Positions 50,992 to 61,146 are shown, numbered from the stretch's first letter. The stretch is DNA of 64,000 bases from Paraburkholderia lacunae (GCF_003353175.1 NZ_QHKS01000036.1:1-64000); one strand, 5' to 3'. Notes: generated from the sequence alone by a model not told the origin. Program-made: numbers and translations.

Positions 50992-52299
50992 ATGGACGCG
51001 GTATCCGAAGCGCTGAAGCACGCCCCGAAGGAAGTGCCCTTCGGGGGCGCGCAACCCGCTACGTCGATCAAGGTCGACGGCAAGCGGCTGTGGGACAGTC
51101 TGATGACGATGGCGAAGATCGGCGCGACGCCGAAAGGCGGTGTCTGCCGCCTTGCGCTCACCGATCTCGACAAGGAAGGGCGCGATCTGATCGTCAGTTG
51201 GGCGAAGGAGGCGGGTTGCACGGTCTCGGTCGATCAGATGGGCAATGTGTTCATGCGCCGCGCCGGGCGCAACGCTGATGCCTGGCCGGTGATGACCGGT
51301 TCGCACGCGGATTCCCAGCCGACCGGCGGCCGCTTCGACGGCATTTACGGCGTGCTGGGCGGGCTCGAAGTGATCCGCAGCCTGAACGATCACGGCATCG
51401 AGACCGAGCATCCGGTCGAGGTGGTGATCTGGACCAACGAGGAAGGCTCGCGCTTCGCGCCGGCGATGGTTGCTTCAGGCGTATTCGCGGGCGTCTTCAC
51501 GCTGGACTACGGCCTCTCGCGCAAGGACGTGGACGGCAAGACGATCGGCGAGGAACTCAGGCGCATCGGCTATGCGGGCGATCTGCCGTGCGGGGGGCGT
51601 CCGCTACATGCGGCGTTCGAATTGCACATCGAACAAGGGCCGATTCTCGAAGCGGAGCAGAAGACCATTGGCGTCGTGACCGATGCGCAAGGTCAGCGCT
51701 GGTACGAAATCACGCTCACGGGGCAGGAAGCGCACGCGGGTCCGACGCCGATGCCGCGCCGTCGCGACGCGTTGCTCGGTGCCGCGCGCGTGGTCGATCT
51801 GGTCAACCGCATCGGCCTCGACAACGCGCCGTTCGGCTGCGCGACGGTCGGCATGATGCAGGTCTATCCGAACTCGCGCAACGTGATTCCGGGCCGCGTG
51901 TTTTTCACCGTCGATTTCCGTCATCCGGACGATGCGGTGCTCGCGAAGATGGATGCGGCGTTGCGCGAAGGCGTGGCAAAGATTGCAGGCGGCATCGGTC
52001 TGGAAACCGAACTCGAGCAGATCTTTTACTACGCACCGGTCGCTTTCGACGAAGCCTGCGTGAAGTCCGTGCGCGCCGCAGCCGAACGTTTCGGCTATCC
52101 GCATCGCAACATGGTTTCCGGTGCGGGACACGACGCCTGTTATCTGTCGCAGGTCGCGCCGACTTCGATGGTGTTCGTGCCTTGCATCGACGGGATCAGT
52201 CACAACGAGATCGAGGACGCCACCTTCGAATGGATCGAAGCGGGCGCCAACGTGTTGCTGCATGCGATGCTGGAGCGCGCGTGCGAGCCGGTTTCATAA
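50992..52299 (+). CDS. Zn-dependent N-carbamoyl-beta-alanine/amino acid amidohydrolase (M20 family)
   Basis: The 435-aa M20/HyuC-type enzyme hydrolyses N-carbamoyl-beta-alanine to beta-alanine, CO2 and ammonia, the last step of reductive uracil breakdown. Metal ligands are visible in GSHADSQPTGGRFDGIYGV (about 102-120) and IWTNEEGSRFAPAM; the dimerisation domain includes GQEAHAGPTPMPRRRDAL. A broader L-carbamoylase role is possible. ATG 50992 follows AGGAG. It is first of five co-oriented pyrimidine genes. Confidence 0.88.
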   Translation: MDAVSEALKHAPKEVPFGGAQPATSIKVDGKRLWDSLMTMAKIGATPKGGVCRLALTDLDKEGRDLIVSWAKEAGCTVSVDQMGNVFMRRAGRNADAWPVMTGSHADSQPTGGRFDGIYGVLGGLEVIRSLNDHGIETEHPVEVVIWTNEEGSRFAPAMVASGVFAGVFTLDYGLSRKDVDGKTIGEELRRIGYAGDLPCGGRPLHAAFELHIEQGPILEAEQKTIGVVTDAQGQRWYEITLTGQEAHAGPTPMPRRRDALLGAARVVDLVNRIGLDNAPFGCATVGMMQVYPNSRNVIPGRVFFTVDFRHPDDAVLAKMDAALREGVAKIAGGIGLETELEQIFYYAPVAFDEACVKSVRAAAERFGYPHRNMVSGAGHDACYLSQVAPTSMVFVPCIDGISHNEIEDATFEWIEAGANVLLHAMLERACEPVS

Positions 52300-52423
52300 C
52301 GCTTCAGTGGTCGCTGCCGACTAACCAGCCTCACCCGTAGTGCCCATAAAACACGCCGTCCCGGCTCCGCGTCCGCGCAGCCGGCAGGTACGGCTACGTC
52401 CTCATATCGAAGAAGGAACGTGT

Positions 52424-53773
52424 ATGGCCATCAAGCAAACCGGCGACATTGCCGCTCAGCGCCTGTCGCCCGATCAGCTCTCGTGCGAGTTCGCCGACAT
52501 CGCGCCGTTGCTCGACGCGAGCGCCGCGGCCGCGGCGGCGAGCCGCTGTCACTACTGTTACGACGCGCCCTGCGTGCAGGCGTGTCCGACGCAAATCGAC
52601 ATTCCAGGCTTCATTCGCAAGATCGGCAACGGCAATCTGAAAGGCGCGGCCGTCGACATTCTGTCGGCCAATCCAATGGGCGGCATGTGCGCGCGCGTTT
52701 GCCCGACCGAGATTCTTTGCGAAGGCGCTTGCGTGCGCAACCATCAGGACGCGAAGCCGGTGGCGATCGGCGCGCTGCAGCGTCATGCGACCGATTGGGC
52801 GATGGCGCGCGGCGAGGTGCTGTTCAAGCGTGCGGCCGAAACGGGCCGGCATGTCGCCGTGGTCGGCGCGGGGCCGGCGGGGCTTGCTTGCGCGCATCGC
52901 CTCGCGCTGGCAGGCCACGCCGTGACCGTGTATGACGCTCACGAAAAAGCCGGTGGTCTCAACGAATACGGCATCGCCGCTTATAAGACCGTGGATGATT
53001 TTGCGCAGCGCGAAGTGCAATGGCTGTGCTCGGTCGGTGGCATCGAAATCAGGAACGGCGTGGCGTTAGGACGTGACGTGAGCCTCGACACGTTGCGCCA
53101 CGAACATGACGCGGTGTTTCTCGCGATCGGCCTCACCGGCGTGCGCGCGTTGGCCATGGAAGGCGAGGACCTGAGCGGCGTGATGAACGCAGTGGATTTC
53201 ATCGAACAGGTGCGCACCGCAACGGATGTCGGCACGGTGCCGGTGGGCCGGCGCGTCGTCGTGATCGGCGGCGGCAATACGGCCGTAGATGCGGCGGTGC
53301 AGAGCCGCAAGCTGGGCGCGACGTCGGTGGCGATCGTGTATAGGCGCGGCGTCGAATCGATGAGCGCGACGTGGGCCGAGCGTGAATTCGCGCAGACCAA
53401 CGGCGTCACGCTCATTACGCATGCGAAACCGACGCGCTTGCTGGGCGTTGGCGGCGTGGTAACGGGCGTCGAATTCGAACGCACGTCGGGCGAGGGCAAT
53501 CAGGAGCGTTTCGTGATTGAAGCCGACATGGTGCTCAAGGCGATCGGCCAGACGCTGGTGCCGGTCGGCATCGAGCGCGAGCTTTTGACATTGGACGGCA
53601 ACCGCATCGCGGTCGATGCCAACGGGCAAACCTCGTTGCCGGATGTGTGGGCAGGCGGCGATTGCGCGGCGACCGGTGCCGTCGATCTCACGGTGCAAGC
53701 GGTGCAGGACGGCAAGGTCGCCGCCGCCGCGATCGACGCTTTGTTCGCCCGCACGGCCGTCAAAGCCGCTTAG
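52424..53773 (+). CDS. preT: NAD-dependent dihydropyrimidine dehydrogenase subunit PreT
   Basis: The 449-aa flavoprotein subunit takes electrons from NADH for reduction of uracil and thymine. The N-terminal iron-sulphur region has CHYCYDAPCVQACP (about 42-55) and CARVCPTEILCEGACVRN; then FAD binding VAVVGAGPAGLACAHRLALA (about 144-163) and an NAD site VVVIGGGNTAVDAAVQSRKL. This is the GltD/PreT architecture, assigned to PreT by the adjacent preA. Start ATG 52424 follows AAGGAA. Confidence 0.92.
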   Translation: MAIKQTGDIAAQRLSPDQLSCEFADIAPLLDASAAAAAASRCHYCYDAPCVQACPTQIDIPGFIRKIGNGNLKGAAVDILSANPMGGMCARVCPTEILCEGACVRNHQDAKPVAIGALQRHATDWAMARGEVLFKRAAETGRHVAVVGAGPAGLACAHRLALAGHAVTVYDAHEKAGGLNEYGIAAYKTVDDFAQREVQWLCSVGGIEIRNGVALGRDVSLDTLRHEHDAVFLAIGLTGVRALAMEGEDLSGVMNAVDFIEQVRTATDVGTVPVGRRVVVIGGGNTAVDAAVQSRKLGATSVAIVYRRGVESMSATWAEREFAQTNGVTLITHAKPTRLLGVGGVVTGVEFERTSGEGNQERFVIEADMVLKAIGQTLVPVGIERELLTLDGNRIAVDANGQTSLPDVWAGGDCAATGAVDLTVQAVQDGKVAAAAIDALFARTAVKAA

Positions 53774-53868
53774 TTGGCCATTTGCCCGGCGCCTGGTTGG
53801 TTCAAGAAAGGGCCAACCAGCTCGCCGCCGAACCCAGACTAAAAACAGCAGTCCCCAAGGAGCCGAAC

Positions 53869-55218
53869 ATGGCCGATCTGCGCTGTACGATTGCCGGCAT
53901 TACGTCGCCGAACCCTTTCTGGCTCGCTTCCGCGCCGCCGACCGACAAAGCCTATAACGTGAACCGCGCGTTCGAAGCGGGCTGGGGCGGCGTGGTGTGG
54001 AAAACGCTGGGTCTCGATCCGCATGTGGTGAACGTCAGCTCGCGCTACGGCGCGGTGCAATGGAACGGTCAGCGCATAGCCGGGCTGAACAACATCGAAC
54101 TGATCACCGACCGTCCGCTCGACATCAACCTGCGTGAAATCACGCAAGTCAAACGCGACTGGCCGGATCGGGCACTGATCGTCTCGCTGATGGTGCCGTG
54201 CAACGAGCGCGACTGGAAATGGATCCTGCCGCTCGTCGAAGACACCGGCGCGGATGCCGTCGAGCTGAATTTCGGCTGCCCGCACGGCATGAGCGAACGC
54301 GGCATGGGCGCGGCGGTCGGGCAGGTGCCCGAGTATGTCGAGATGGTCACACGCTGGGTCAAGGAAGGCACGAAGCTGCCGTGCCTCGTGAAGCTCACGC
54401 CGAATATCAGCGACATTCGCCTCGGTTCGCGTGCGGCCTATAAAGGCGGCGCGGACGGCGTGTCGCTGATCAACACGATCAATTCGATCGTCGCCGTCGA
54501 CCTCGACGCGATGTCACCCTTGCCGATGGTCGACGGCAAAGGCACGCACGGCGGCTACTGCGGCCCGGCGGTGAAGCCGATCGCGCTGAACATGGTCGCC
54601 GAAATCGCGCGCGACGTGGAAACGCCGAATCTGCCGATCTCCGGCATCGGCGGTATTTCGAGCTGGCGCGATGCCGCGGAATTCATGGTGCTCGGCGCAG
54701 GTAGCGTCCAGGTCTGCACGGCGGCGATGCACTACGGTTTCCGGATCGTTGCCGATCTCGCCGACGGCCTGTCGAACTGGATGGACGAAAAAGGCTACGT
54801 GACGCTCGACGACATTCGCGGCCGCGCGGTGCCGAACGTCACCGACTGGAAGTATCTGAACCTCAAATACGACATCAAGGCGCGCATCGATCAGGACAAG
54901 TGCATCCAGTGCGGCCTGTGCCACATCGCCTGCGAAGACACTGCGCACCAGGCCATCATGAAAGAAAAAGATGGCGTCCGGCATTTTGAAGTGATGGACT
55001 CCGAATGTGTCGGCTGCAATCTGTGCATGCACGTGTGCCCCGTCGAAGCATGCATCACGATGGAGCGCGTGGACAACGGCGAGTATGCGAACTGGACCAC
55101 GCATCCGAACAATCCGTCGCGCGTGAGCACCGGCGAGAGCGGCACGTCGGAAATCGCGGAAACGGCGGACGCTGCCGTGCAGGCACATGCCGACGCGGCA
55201 GCCGCGAAAGCAGCCTGA
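53869..55218 (+). CDS. preA: NAD-dependent dihydropyrimidine dehydrogenase subunit PreA
   Basis: The 449-aa subunit reduces uracil/thymine on an FMN barrel (about 1-320: ELNFGCPHGMSERGMGAAVG and VKLTPNISDIRLGSRAAY) and carries two C-terminal 4Fe-4S motifs, CIQCGLCHIACED and CVGCNLCMHVCPVEAC (about 345-400), which link to PreT. The active-site cysteine of the loop GKGTHGGYCGPAVKP is present. An acidic/Ala-rich tail of about 30 residues follows. AAGGAG precedes ATG 53869, 95 bp after preT. Confidence 0.94.
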   Translation: MADLRCTIAGITSPNPFWLASAPPTDKAYNVNRAFEAGWGGVVWKTLGLDPHVVNVSSRYGAVQWNGQRIAGLNNIELITDRPLDINLREITQVKRDWPDRALIVSLMVPCNERDWKWILPLVEDTGADAVELNFGCPHGMSERGMGAAVGQVPEYVEMVTRWVKEGTKLPCLVKLTPNISDIRLGSRAAYKGGADGVSLINTINSIVAVDLDAMSPLPMVDGKGTHGGYCGPAVKPIALNMVAEIARDVETPNLPISGIGGISSWRDAAEFMVLGAGSVQVCTAAMHYGFRIVADLADGLSNWMDEKGYVTLDDIRGRAVPNVTDWKYLNLKYDIKARIDQDKCIQCGLCHIACEDTAHQAIMKEKDGVRHFEVMDSECVGCNLCMHVCPVEACITMERVDNGEYANWTTHPNNPSRVSTGESGTSEIAETADAAVQAHADAAAAKAA

Positions 55219-55332
55219 AACAGGAAGTCCCGACAAGAATGATGCGGTTGTACTGAACCCTTGTTTCCCCCAAAAGGCCTGACGCACCACCAGAAGATGC
55301 GCGGGCCTCAACGATCCAGTGGAGATCTTTCG

Positions 55333-56844
55333 ATGAAGCAGACAGCGCAACCCGCCGACCCGCACTTTGCGGCCGGCGCGCACAGCAGCAGTCTTTACAA
55401 CGACGACCTTGCGCCGACCGGTGTCGCGCAGCGCACGTGGAAGTGGTATCACTTCGCCGCGCTCTGGGTGGGGATGGTGATGAACATCGCGTCGTACATG
55501 CTCGCCGCCGGTTTGACGGAAGAGGGCATGTCGCCGTGGCAGGCCGTGCTGACCGTGTTGCTCGGCAATCTGATCGTGCTGGTGCCGATGCTGCTGATCG
55601 GCCATGCGGGCGCGAAGCACGGCATTCCGTATGCGGTGCTGGTGCGTTCGTCGTTCGGCACGCAAGGCGCCAAACTGCCGGCCATGCTGCGGGCGATCGT
55701 CGCGTGCGGCTGGTATGGCATTCAGACGTGGCTCGGCGGCAGCGCGATCTATACGCTGCTGAACATTCTCACCGGCAACGCGCTGCACGGCGCGGCGCTG
55801 CCGTTTCTCGACATCTCGCTCGCGCAGCTCGCGTGCTTTCTCGTCTTCTGGGCGTTGCAGATCTACTTCATCGTGCACGGCACCGATTCGATCCGCTGGC
55901 TCGAAAGCTGGTCCGCGCCGATCAAGATCGTGATGTGTATCGCGCTGGTGTGGTGGGCGACCTCGAAAGCGGGTGGCCTTGGCTCGATGCTGTCGGCGCC
56001 GTCGCAGTTCGTCGCCGGCGGCAAAAAGGAAGGGCTCTTCTGGGCGACGTTCTGGCCGGGGCTCACGGCGATGGTCGGCTTCTGGGCCACGCTTGCGCTG
56101 AATATTCCGGACTTCACGCGCTTTGCCAGATCGCAGCGCGACCAGGTCGTCGGCCAGTCGATCGGCTTGCCGGTGCCGATGGCGCTGCTCTCGGTGATTT
56201 CCGTGGTGGTGACCTCGGCCACCGTCGTGATCTACGGCAAGGCGATCTGGGACCCGATCGATCTGACGAGCCGCATGACCGGCATCGGCGTCGGCCTCGC
56301 GCTGCTCATCCTGACGCTCGATACGATGTCCTGCAATCTCGCGGCAAACCTGGTCGGCCCTGCCTACGATTTCTCGAGCCTGTGGCCGAAGGGTATTTCG
56401 TATCGCACGGGCGGCATGATGACCGCCACGATCGCCATCGTGATGATGCCGTGGAAGATTCTCGCTACCACGCAAGGCTATATCTTCACGTGGCTGGTCG
56501 GCTACTCGGCGTTGCTCGGGCCGGTGGCGGGCATTCTGATGGTCGACTACTTCCTGATTCGCGGCACCCGGCTCGATGCGCGCGAACTGTTCGACGAAAA
56601 CGGCGAGTACAGCTACACGGGCGGCTGGAATATCGGCGCGGTGGTCGCGTTGCTGGTCGGCGTTCTGCCGAATCTGCCGGGCTTCCTGCATACCGCATTT
56701 CCGGCAGCGTTTCCGAATGTGCCGGCGTTCTTCAATACGCTTTATACGTATGCGTGGTTTGTCGGGCTCGCGTTGGCTTCGATCGTATATAGCGCGTGGA
56801 TGAAGTTCAGCAAGGGACCGAGTGCGCGAGTGGCGAGCGCGTGA
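55333..56844 (+). CDS. NCS1 family nucleobase:cation symporter
   Basis: The 503-aa inner-membrane protein has about 12 hydrophobic segments and the NCS1 signature at its N-terminus (WKWYHFAALWVGMVMNIASY). It imports a pyrimidine, hydantoin or related nucleobase with Na+ or H+. Position between preA and dihydropyrimidinase points to uracil, thymine or dihydropyrimidines as cargo; the exact substrate is inference. ATG 55333 was chosen because GGAG lies 9 bp upstream. Confidence 0.9.
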   Translation: MKQTAQPADPHFAAGAHSSSLYNDDLAPTGVAQRTWKWYHFAALWVGMVMNIASYMLAAGLTEEGMSPWQAVLTVLLGNLIVLVPMLLIGHAGAKHGIPYAVLVRSSFGTQGAKLPAMLRAIVACGWYGIQTWLGGSAIYTLLNILTGNALHGAALPFLDISLAQLACFLVFWALQIYFIVHGTDSIRWLESWSAPIKIVMCIALVWWATSKAGGLGSMLSAPSQFVAGGKKEGLFWATFWPGLTAMVGFWATLALNIPDFTRFARSQRDQVVGQSIGLPVPMALLSVISVVVTSATVVIYGKAIWDPIDLTSRMTGIGVGLALLILTLDTMSCNLAANLVGPAYDFSSLWPKGISYRTGGMMTATIAIVMMPWKILATTQGYIFTWLVGYSALLGPVAGILMVDYFLIRGTRLDARELFDENGEYSYTGGWNIGAVVALLVGVLPNLPGFLHTAFPAAFPNVPAFFNTLYTYAWFVGLALASIVYSAWMKFSKGPSARVASA

Positions 56845-56960
56845 GCCAGCTGATGAAGCAGGCTTGTGACGCCGGCCTATGAAGCCGGCTCATGATGCAG
56901 GCTCATGAAGCAGATGAACTACGTAACACCGAAACCAGCAGTTGATAAGGAGGCGGCAAC

Positions 56961-58412
56961 ATGACAACCCTGATTCGCGGCGGCACGATCATCGACGCGG
57001 AGCGCACCTATCGTGCGGACGTGTTGTGTGCGGACCCGCAAGACGGCGGCACGATCCTGCAGATCGGCGTGGATCTGGAGGCGCCGGCGGGCGCCACGAT
57101 CGTCGATGCAGGCGGGCAGTACGTGATGCCCGGCGGCATCGATCCGCACACGCATATGGAATTGCCGTTCATGGGCACCACGGCCAGCGACGATTTCTAT
57201 ACCGGCACGGCGGCGGGCTTATCCGGCGGCACGACCAGCATCATCGATTTCGTGATTCCGAGCCCGAAGCAACCGTTGATGGACGCCTTCAAGGAATGGC
57301 GCGGCTGGGCCGAAAAAGCCTCGGCGGATTACGGCTTTCATGTCGCGGTGACGTGGTGGGACGACTCGGTCTATCGCGACATGGGCACGCTGGTTCACGA
57401 ACACGGCGTGTCGAGCTTCAAGCACTTCATGGCCTACAAGAACGCGATCATGGCCGACGACGAAGTGCTGGTGAACAGCTTCTCGCGTTCGCTCGAGCTC
57501 GGCGCGCTGCCCACCGTTCATGCGGAAAACGGCGAACTGGTGTTCCAGTTGCAGCGTCAGTTGCTGGCGAAAGGCTTTAAAGGTCCGGAGGCGCATCCGT
57601 TGTCCCGGCCGCCGGAAGTGGAAGGCGAGGCGGCCAATCGTGCGATCCGTATCGCGCAGGTGCTGGGCGTGCCGGTGTATATCGTCCACGTATCGGCCAA
57701 AGACGCGGTCGATGCGATCGCGCGAGCCCGCAGCGAAGGCCTGCGCGTATTCGGCGAAGTGCTGCCGGGCCACCTGGTGATCGACGAAGCGGTGTATCGC
57801 GATCCCGACTGGACCCGGGCGGCGGCGCACGTGATGAGCCCGCCGTTCCGTTCCGCCGAGCATCGCGAGGCATTGTGGCGCGGCCTGCAAGCGGGACAGC
57901 TGCATACCACGGCGACCGACCACTGCGTGTTCTGCGCGTCGCAGAAGGCCATGGGCCGCGGGGACTTTACGAAGATCCCGAACGGTTGTGGCGGCGTCGA
58001 AGACCGGATGGCGGTGCTCTGGCATCACGGCGTGAACTCCGGGCGTCTCACGCCGAACGAATTCGTGCGCATCACGTCGACCAACGCCGCGCAGATCTTC
58101 AATCTATATCCACGTAAAGGCGCGGTACAGGTCGGCGCGGATGCCGATCTGGTGGTGTGGGATCCGGCGGCGAGCAAAACCATTTCGGTGAGCACGCATC
58201 ACCAGCAGGTCGACTTCAATGTGTTCGAAGGGATGACGGTGCAGGGCGTGGCGATGCATACGCTGACGCGCGGCGCGCTGGCATGGACCGATGGCGAGTT
58301 GCGGGCGGTGCGCGGCGCGGGGCGTTATCTGAAGCGGCCGCCTAATCCGGCTTACTTCGATGCGATCCGGGTGGCCAAAAAGCTCAAGGAGCCGCATCCG
58401 GTGGAACGGTAA
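56961..58412 (+). CDS. hydA: Dihydropyrimidinase (D-hydantoinase)
   Basis: The 483-aa cyclic amidohydrolase opens dihydrouracil to N-carbamoyl-beta-alanine. The metal-binding GGIDPHTHMELPF (about 56-68), the carboxylated lysine in SSFKHFMAYKNAIM (about 150) and further histidines in VHAENGEL and IVHVSAKDAV complete a binuclear zinc site. It connects PreTA with the amidohydrolase encoded first in the cluster. AAGGAGG precedes the ATG. A hairpin terminator follows at 58430. Confidence 0.93.
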   Translation: MTTLIRGGTIIDAERTYRADVLCADPQDGGTILQIGVDLEAPAGATIVDAGGQYVMPGGIDPHTHMELPFMGTTASDDFYTGTAAGLSGGTTSIIDFVIPSPKQPLMDAFKEWRGWAEKASADYGFHVAVTWWDDSVYRDMGTLVHEHGVSSFKHFMAYKNAIMADDEVLVNSFSRSLELGALPTVHAENGELVFQLQRQLLAKGFKGPEAHPLSRPPEVEGEAANRAIRIAQVLGVPVYIVHVSAKDAVDAIARARSEGLRVFGEVLPGHLVIDEAVYRDPDWTRAAAHVMSPPFRSAEHREALWRGLQAGQLHTTATDHCVFCASQKAMGRGDFTKIPNGCGGVEDRMAVLWHHGVNSGRLTPNEFVRITSTNAAQIFNLYPRKGAVQVGADADLVVWDPAASKTISVSTHHQQVDFNVFEGMTVQGVAMHTLTRGALAWTDGELRAVRGAGRYLKRPPNPAYFDAIRVAKKLKEPHPVER

Positions 58413-58757
58413 GCGGTTTGCAATCAAGCGGGCGGCCTTTGGCGTCGCCCGGTTTTCAACGCCGCGCGTTCGCCGCGGCGGCACGCCTCTCGCGTTTTCC
58501 CCGATGGCGCCCGGCACGTGTCCGTGTTGCGATGCATGCCGCACCTGTCTCATCTGCTGTAAAGTCGATTTCCATGCCGCATCAGATGCCTTGGCTGTCC
58601 GCTTAGCACGCAAGCGCATATTGATCGGAAACCTGATCCTTTGTAAAAACACGGACCGTTTGCTACAGTCCGCCCACTGCGCCGGGCTCGATGGCCGGCG
58701 GAAAGTGCTGTACACAAGACCAAACAACCGACATAGCAAACTTTACGGAGCCACCAG
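58413..58757. other. Intergenic region between pyrimidine cluster and cystine-type transporter
   Basis: 345 bp without a supported gene. It has a terminator at 58430-58457, then a less GC-rich stretch (about 58590-58700) likely to hold the transporter promoter, with TTGTAAAAACACGGACCGTT among the possible -35/-10 regions; no clean consensus is visible. Confidence 0.5.
58430..58457 (+). terminator. Terminator after dihydropyrimidinase gene
   Basis: Stem CGGGCG-GCC / GGC-(GT)-CGCCCG with a 3-nt loop and a 2-nt bulge, followed by GTTTTC. It lies 18 bp after the stop. Confidence 0.6.
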
Positions 58758-59540
58758 ATGAAGTCGATTCGTTCCATTCTGCTGATTGCGCTGCTGCAAG
58801 CGGTGAGCGTGAGCTCTGCATTCGCCGCCGACGAACTCGCGCAGATCAAATCCGCCGGCGTGTTCAAGATCGGCACCGAGGGCACCTATGCGCCGTTCAC
58901 GTTTCACGACGCCTCCGGCAAGCTGACCGGCTTCGACGTGGAGATCGGCACGGCGATCGCGCAGCGTCTTGGCGTCAAGCCGCAGTTCGTCGAAGGCAAG
59001 TGGGACGGCCTGATCGCCGGTCTCGACGTGAACCGCTACGACGCGGTGATCAACGAAGTCGCGGTGACCGATGCGCGCAAGGCCAAATACGATTTTTCGG
59101 ACCCGTACATCACGTCGCACGCGGCACTGATCGTGCGCTCGGACAACAACACGATCAAGACCTTCGACGACCTGAAGGGCAAGAAGTCGGCCAATACGCT
59201 GACCAGCAACTTCGGCAAGATCGCGGCGGCGCATGGTGCGGAAGTGATCCCCGTGCAGGGCTTTAACGAATCGATCGATCTGCTGACCTCGGGCCGGGTG
59301 GATGCGACCGTCAACGATTCGCTGTCGTTCCTCGACTTCAAGACGCACAAGCCGGACGCGAAGGTGAAGATCGCCGCGCTCGATACTTCCTCCGACGGCA
59401 GCGACAAGTCCGCCGTGCTCATCCGCAAGGGCAATCCGGAGCTGCAGGCGGCGATCAACAAGGCGCTCGCCGATATCAGGAAAGACGGCACCTACGAGAA
59501 GATCTCGCAGAAGTACTTCGGCAAAGACGTTTCCCAATAA
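58758..59540 (+). CDS. tcyJ: Cystine-type ABC transporter substrate-binding protein
   Basis: The 260-aa periplasmic protein has a signal peptide (about residues 1-23, ending SSAFA) and the family 3 solute-binding fold: FKIGTEGTYAPFTFHDASGK, GKLTGFDVEIGTAIAQRLGV and YDFSDPYITSHAALIV. It resembles enterobacterial FliY/TcyJ, which binds cystine; other polar amino acids are possible. The permease gene follows after 22 bp and the ATPase overlaps that. Confidence 0.85.
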   Translation: MKSIRSILLIALLQAVSVSSAFAADELAQIKSAGVFKIGTEGTYAPFTFHDASGKLTGFDVEIGTAIAQRLGVKPQFVEGKWDGLIAGLDVNRYDAVINEVAVTDARKAKYDFSDPYITSHAALIVRSDNNTIKTFDDLKGKKSANTLTSNFGKIAAAHGAEVIPVQGFNESIDLLTSGRVDATVNDSLSFLDFKTHKPDAKVKIAALDTSSDGSDKSAVLIRKGNPELQAAINKALADIRKDGTYEKISQKYFGKDVSQ

Positions 59541-59562
59541 GCGTCACGTGCGAGTGTGAACC

Positions 59563-60240
59563 ATGCCGGCCTGGTTGCATCTGATGGCGCAGTCGCTGTG
59601 GCCCCTGCTGTACGCGGGGCTCGTGTTTACCGTGCCGCTCACGCTGGCATCGTTCGCGATCGGACTTGCGCTCGCGTTCATCATTGCGCTGGTGCGGCTG
59701 TTCGGCGCGCCGTGGGCGGTGGCGATCGTGCGCTTCTACGTGTGGCTGTTTCGCGGCTCGCCGCTGCTGGTACAGCTGTTCGTGATCTTCTACGGACTGC
59801 CCAACGTAGGCATCGTGCTCGATCCGTTGACGGCGGCGATCATCGGTTTTTCGCTGAACGTCGGCGCGTACAACTCCGAAGTGATTCGCGGCGTGATCGA
59901 ATCGATTCCGAAAGGGCAGTGGGAGGCGGCGTATTCGATGGGGATGACGCGTGCGCAGGCGCTGCGCCGCGCAATCCTGCCGCAAGCGGCGCGGGTTGCG
60001 CTGCCGCCGTTGTCGAATTCGTTCATTGCGCTGGTGAAGGACACCTCGTTGGCCGCCGTGCTGACCGTGCCCGAAGTCTTTCAGGCCGCGCAGCGGATCG
60101 CGTCGGTGACCTATGAACCGCTGATTCTCTATACCGAGGCGGCGCTGGTTTATCTGGTGTTCAGTTCGGTGTTGTCGTCGGCGCAAGTCAGGCTCGAGCG
60201 CAAGTTCGGCCGTCACGCACTTTTCCAGGCAGGCAACTGA
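59563..60240 (+). CDS. tcyL: Cystine-type ABC transporter permease
   Basis: The 225-aa inner-membrane protein has the HisMQ-type core. FYVWLFRGSPLLVQLFVIFY and the EAA loop GQWEAAYSMGMTRAQALRRA (about 118-137) contact the ATPase, and IALVKDTSLAAVLTVPEVFQ is typical of the YecS/TcyL subgroup. As a single permease it probably forms a homodimer. Its stop codon overlaps the ATPase start by one base. Confidence 0.88.
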   Translation: MPAWLHLMAQSLWPLLYAGLVFTVPLTLASFAIGLALAFIIALVRLFGAPWAVAIVRFYVWLFRGSPLLVQLFVIFYGLPNVGIVLDPLTAAIIGFSLNVGAYNSEVIRGVIESIPKGQWEAAYSMGMTRAQALRRAILPQAARVALPPLSNSFIALVKDTSLAAVLTVPEVFQAAQRIASVTYEPLILYTEAALVYLVFSSVLSSAQVRLERKFGRHALFQAGN

Positions 60241-61007
60241 TGATCCGGCTGGAGAAAATCGACAAGTATTTCAGCGGCCACCGGGTGCTCAATTCGGTGG
60301 ATTTGCATCTGGCGCAGGGCAACGTCACCGCGTTGATCGGTCCATCGGGCAGTGGCAAGAGCACGCTGCTGCGCTGCGTGAATCTGCTGGAAATTCCCGA
60401 GGCCGGTACGCTCGAGCTCGGCGATCAGCGGCTCGAATTCAGCCGCGAGCACAAACCGTCACGCGAGACGGTGCTGACGATTCGCCGCCGCACCGGCATG
60501 GTGTTTCAGAACTTCCAGCTATTTCCGCATCTGACCGTGCGGCAGAACGTGATGGAAGGCCTGTTGACCGTGCTGAAGTGGGACAGGGAAAAAGCCGTTG
60601 CACGGGCGGACGAATTGCTGGAGAAGGTCGGCATCGCGCACAAGGCGGACGTGTGGCCCACGACGCTGTCCGGTGGACAGCAGCAACGCGTGGCGATTGC
60701 GCGGGCGTTGGCGCCGTCGCCGGAAGTGCTGTTGTGCGACGAGCCGACCTCGGCTCTGGACCCCGGCCTCGCGGCGGAAGTGGTGGAGGTCCTCAAGCAA
60801 CTCGCCAAAGAAGGCATGACGATGCTGATGGCGACACACGACCTGCGGCTCGCCGCGACGATTGCGCGCGACGTGGTGTTCCTGAATAACGGCGTCGTGG
60901 TGGAGGCGGGAGCCTCGCGCGATGTCTTCATGCGTCCGCGTGACGAGGAAACGGCGCGCTTCGTGTCGACGCTCACGCACAGCTTGCCGGACGAGTGGAC
61001 CCAATAG
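60240..61007 (+). CDS. tcyN: Cystine-type ABC transporter ATP-binding protein
   Basis: The 255-aa ATPase has Walker A GPSGSGKSTLLRCVNLLE (about 34-51), signature LSGGQQQRVAIARALA (about 142-157), Walker B VLLCDEPTSALDP and the switch histidine MATHDLRL. It energises uptake through the adjacent permease. Translation is coupled to the permease gene (TGATG overlap). A strong terminator at 61031 ends the three-gene operon. Confidence 0.92.
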   Translation: MIRLEKIDKYFSGHRVLNSVDLHLAQGNVTALIGPSGSGKSTLLRCVNLLEIPEAGTLELGDQRLEFSREHKPSRETVLTIRRRTGMVFQNFQLFPHLTVRQNVMEGLLTVLKWDREKAVARADELLEKVGIAHKADVWPTTLSGGQQQRVAIARALAPSPEVLLCDEPTSALDPGLAAEVVEVLKQLAKEGMTMLMATHDLRLAATIARDVVFLNNGVVVEAGASRDVFMRPRDEETARFVSTLTHSLPDEWTQ

Positions 61008-61030
61008 AGTAAGCGCGATCCTGGAGAGAC

Positions 61031-61074
61031 GATCGCCCGGCAAGCCTGCGAGCGTGCCGGGCGATCTGCTTTTG
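61031..61074 (+). terminator. Rho-independent terminator after the cystine-type ABC operon
   Basis: A perfect 12-bp stem GATCGCCCGGCA / TGCCGGGCGATC with a 12-nt loop, followed by TGCTTTTG. It lies between convergent operons. Confidence 0.8.
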
Positions 61075-61146
61075 ATTGCCTCGCGAGTCGGCTCGCGCGC
61101 GCGCCGCCACTTGCTTGTGCACGCGAGCCGCCCGCGCGTGGCGGTT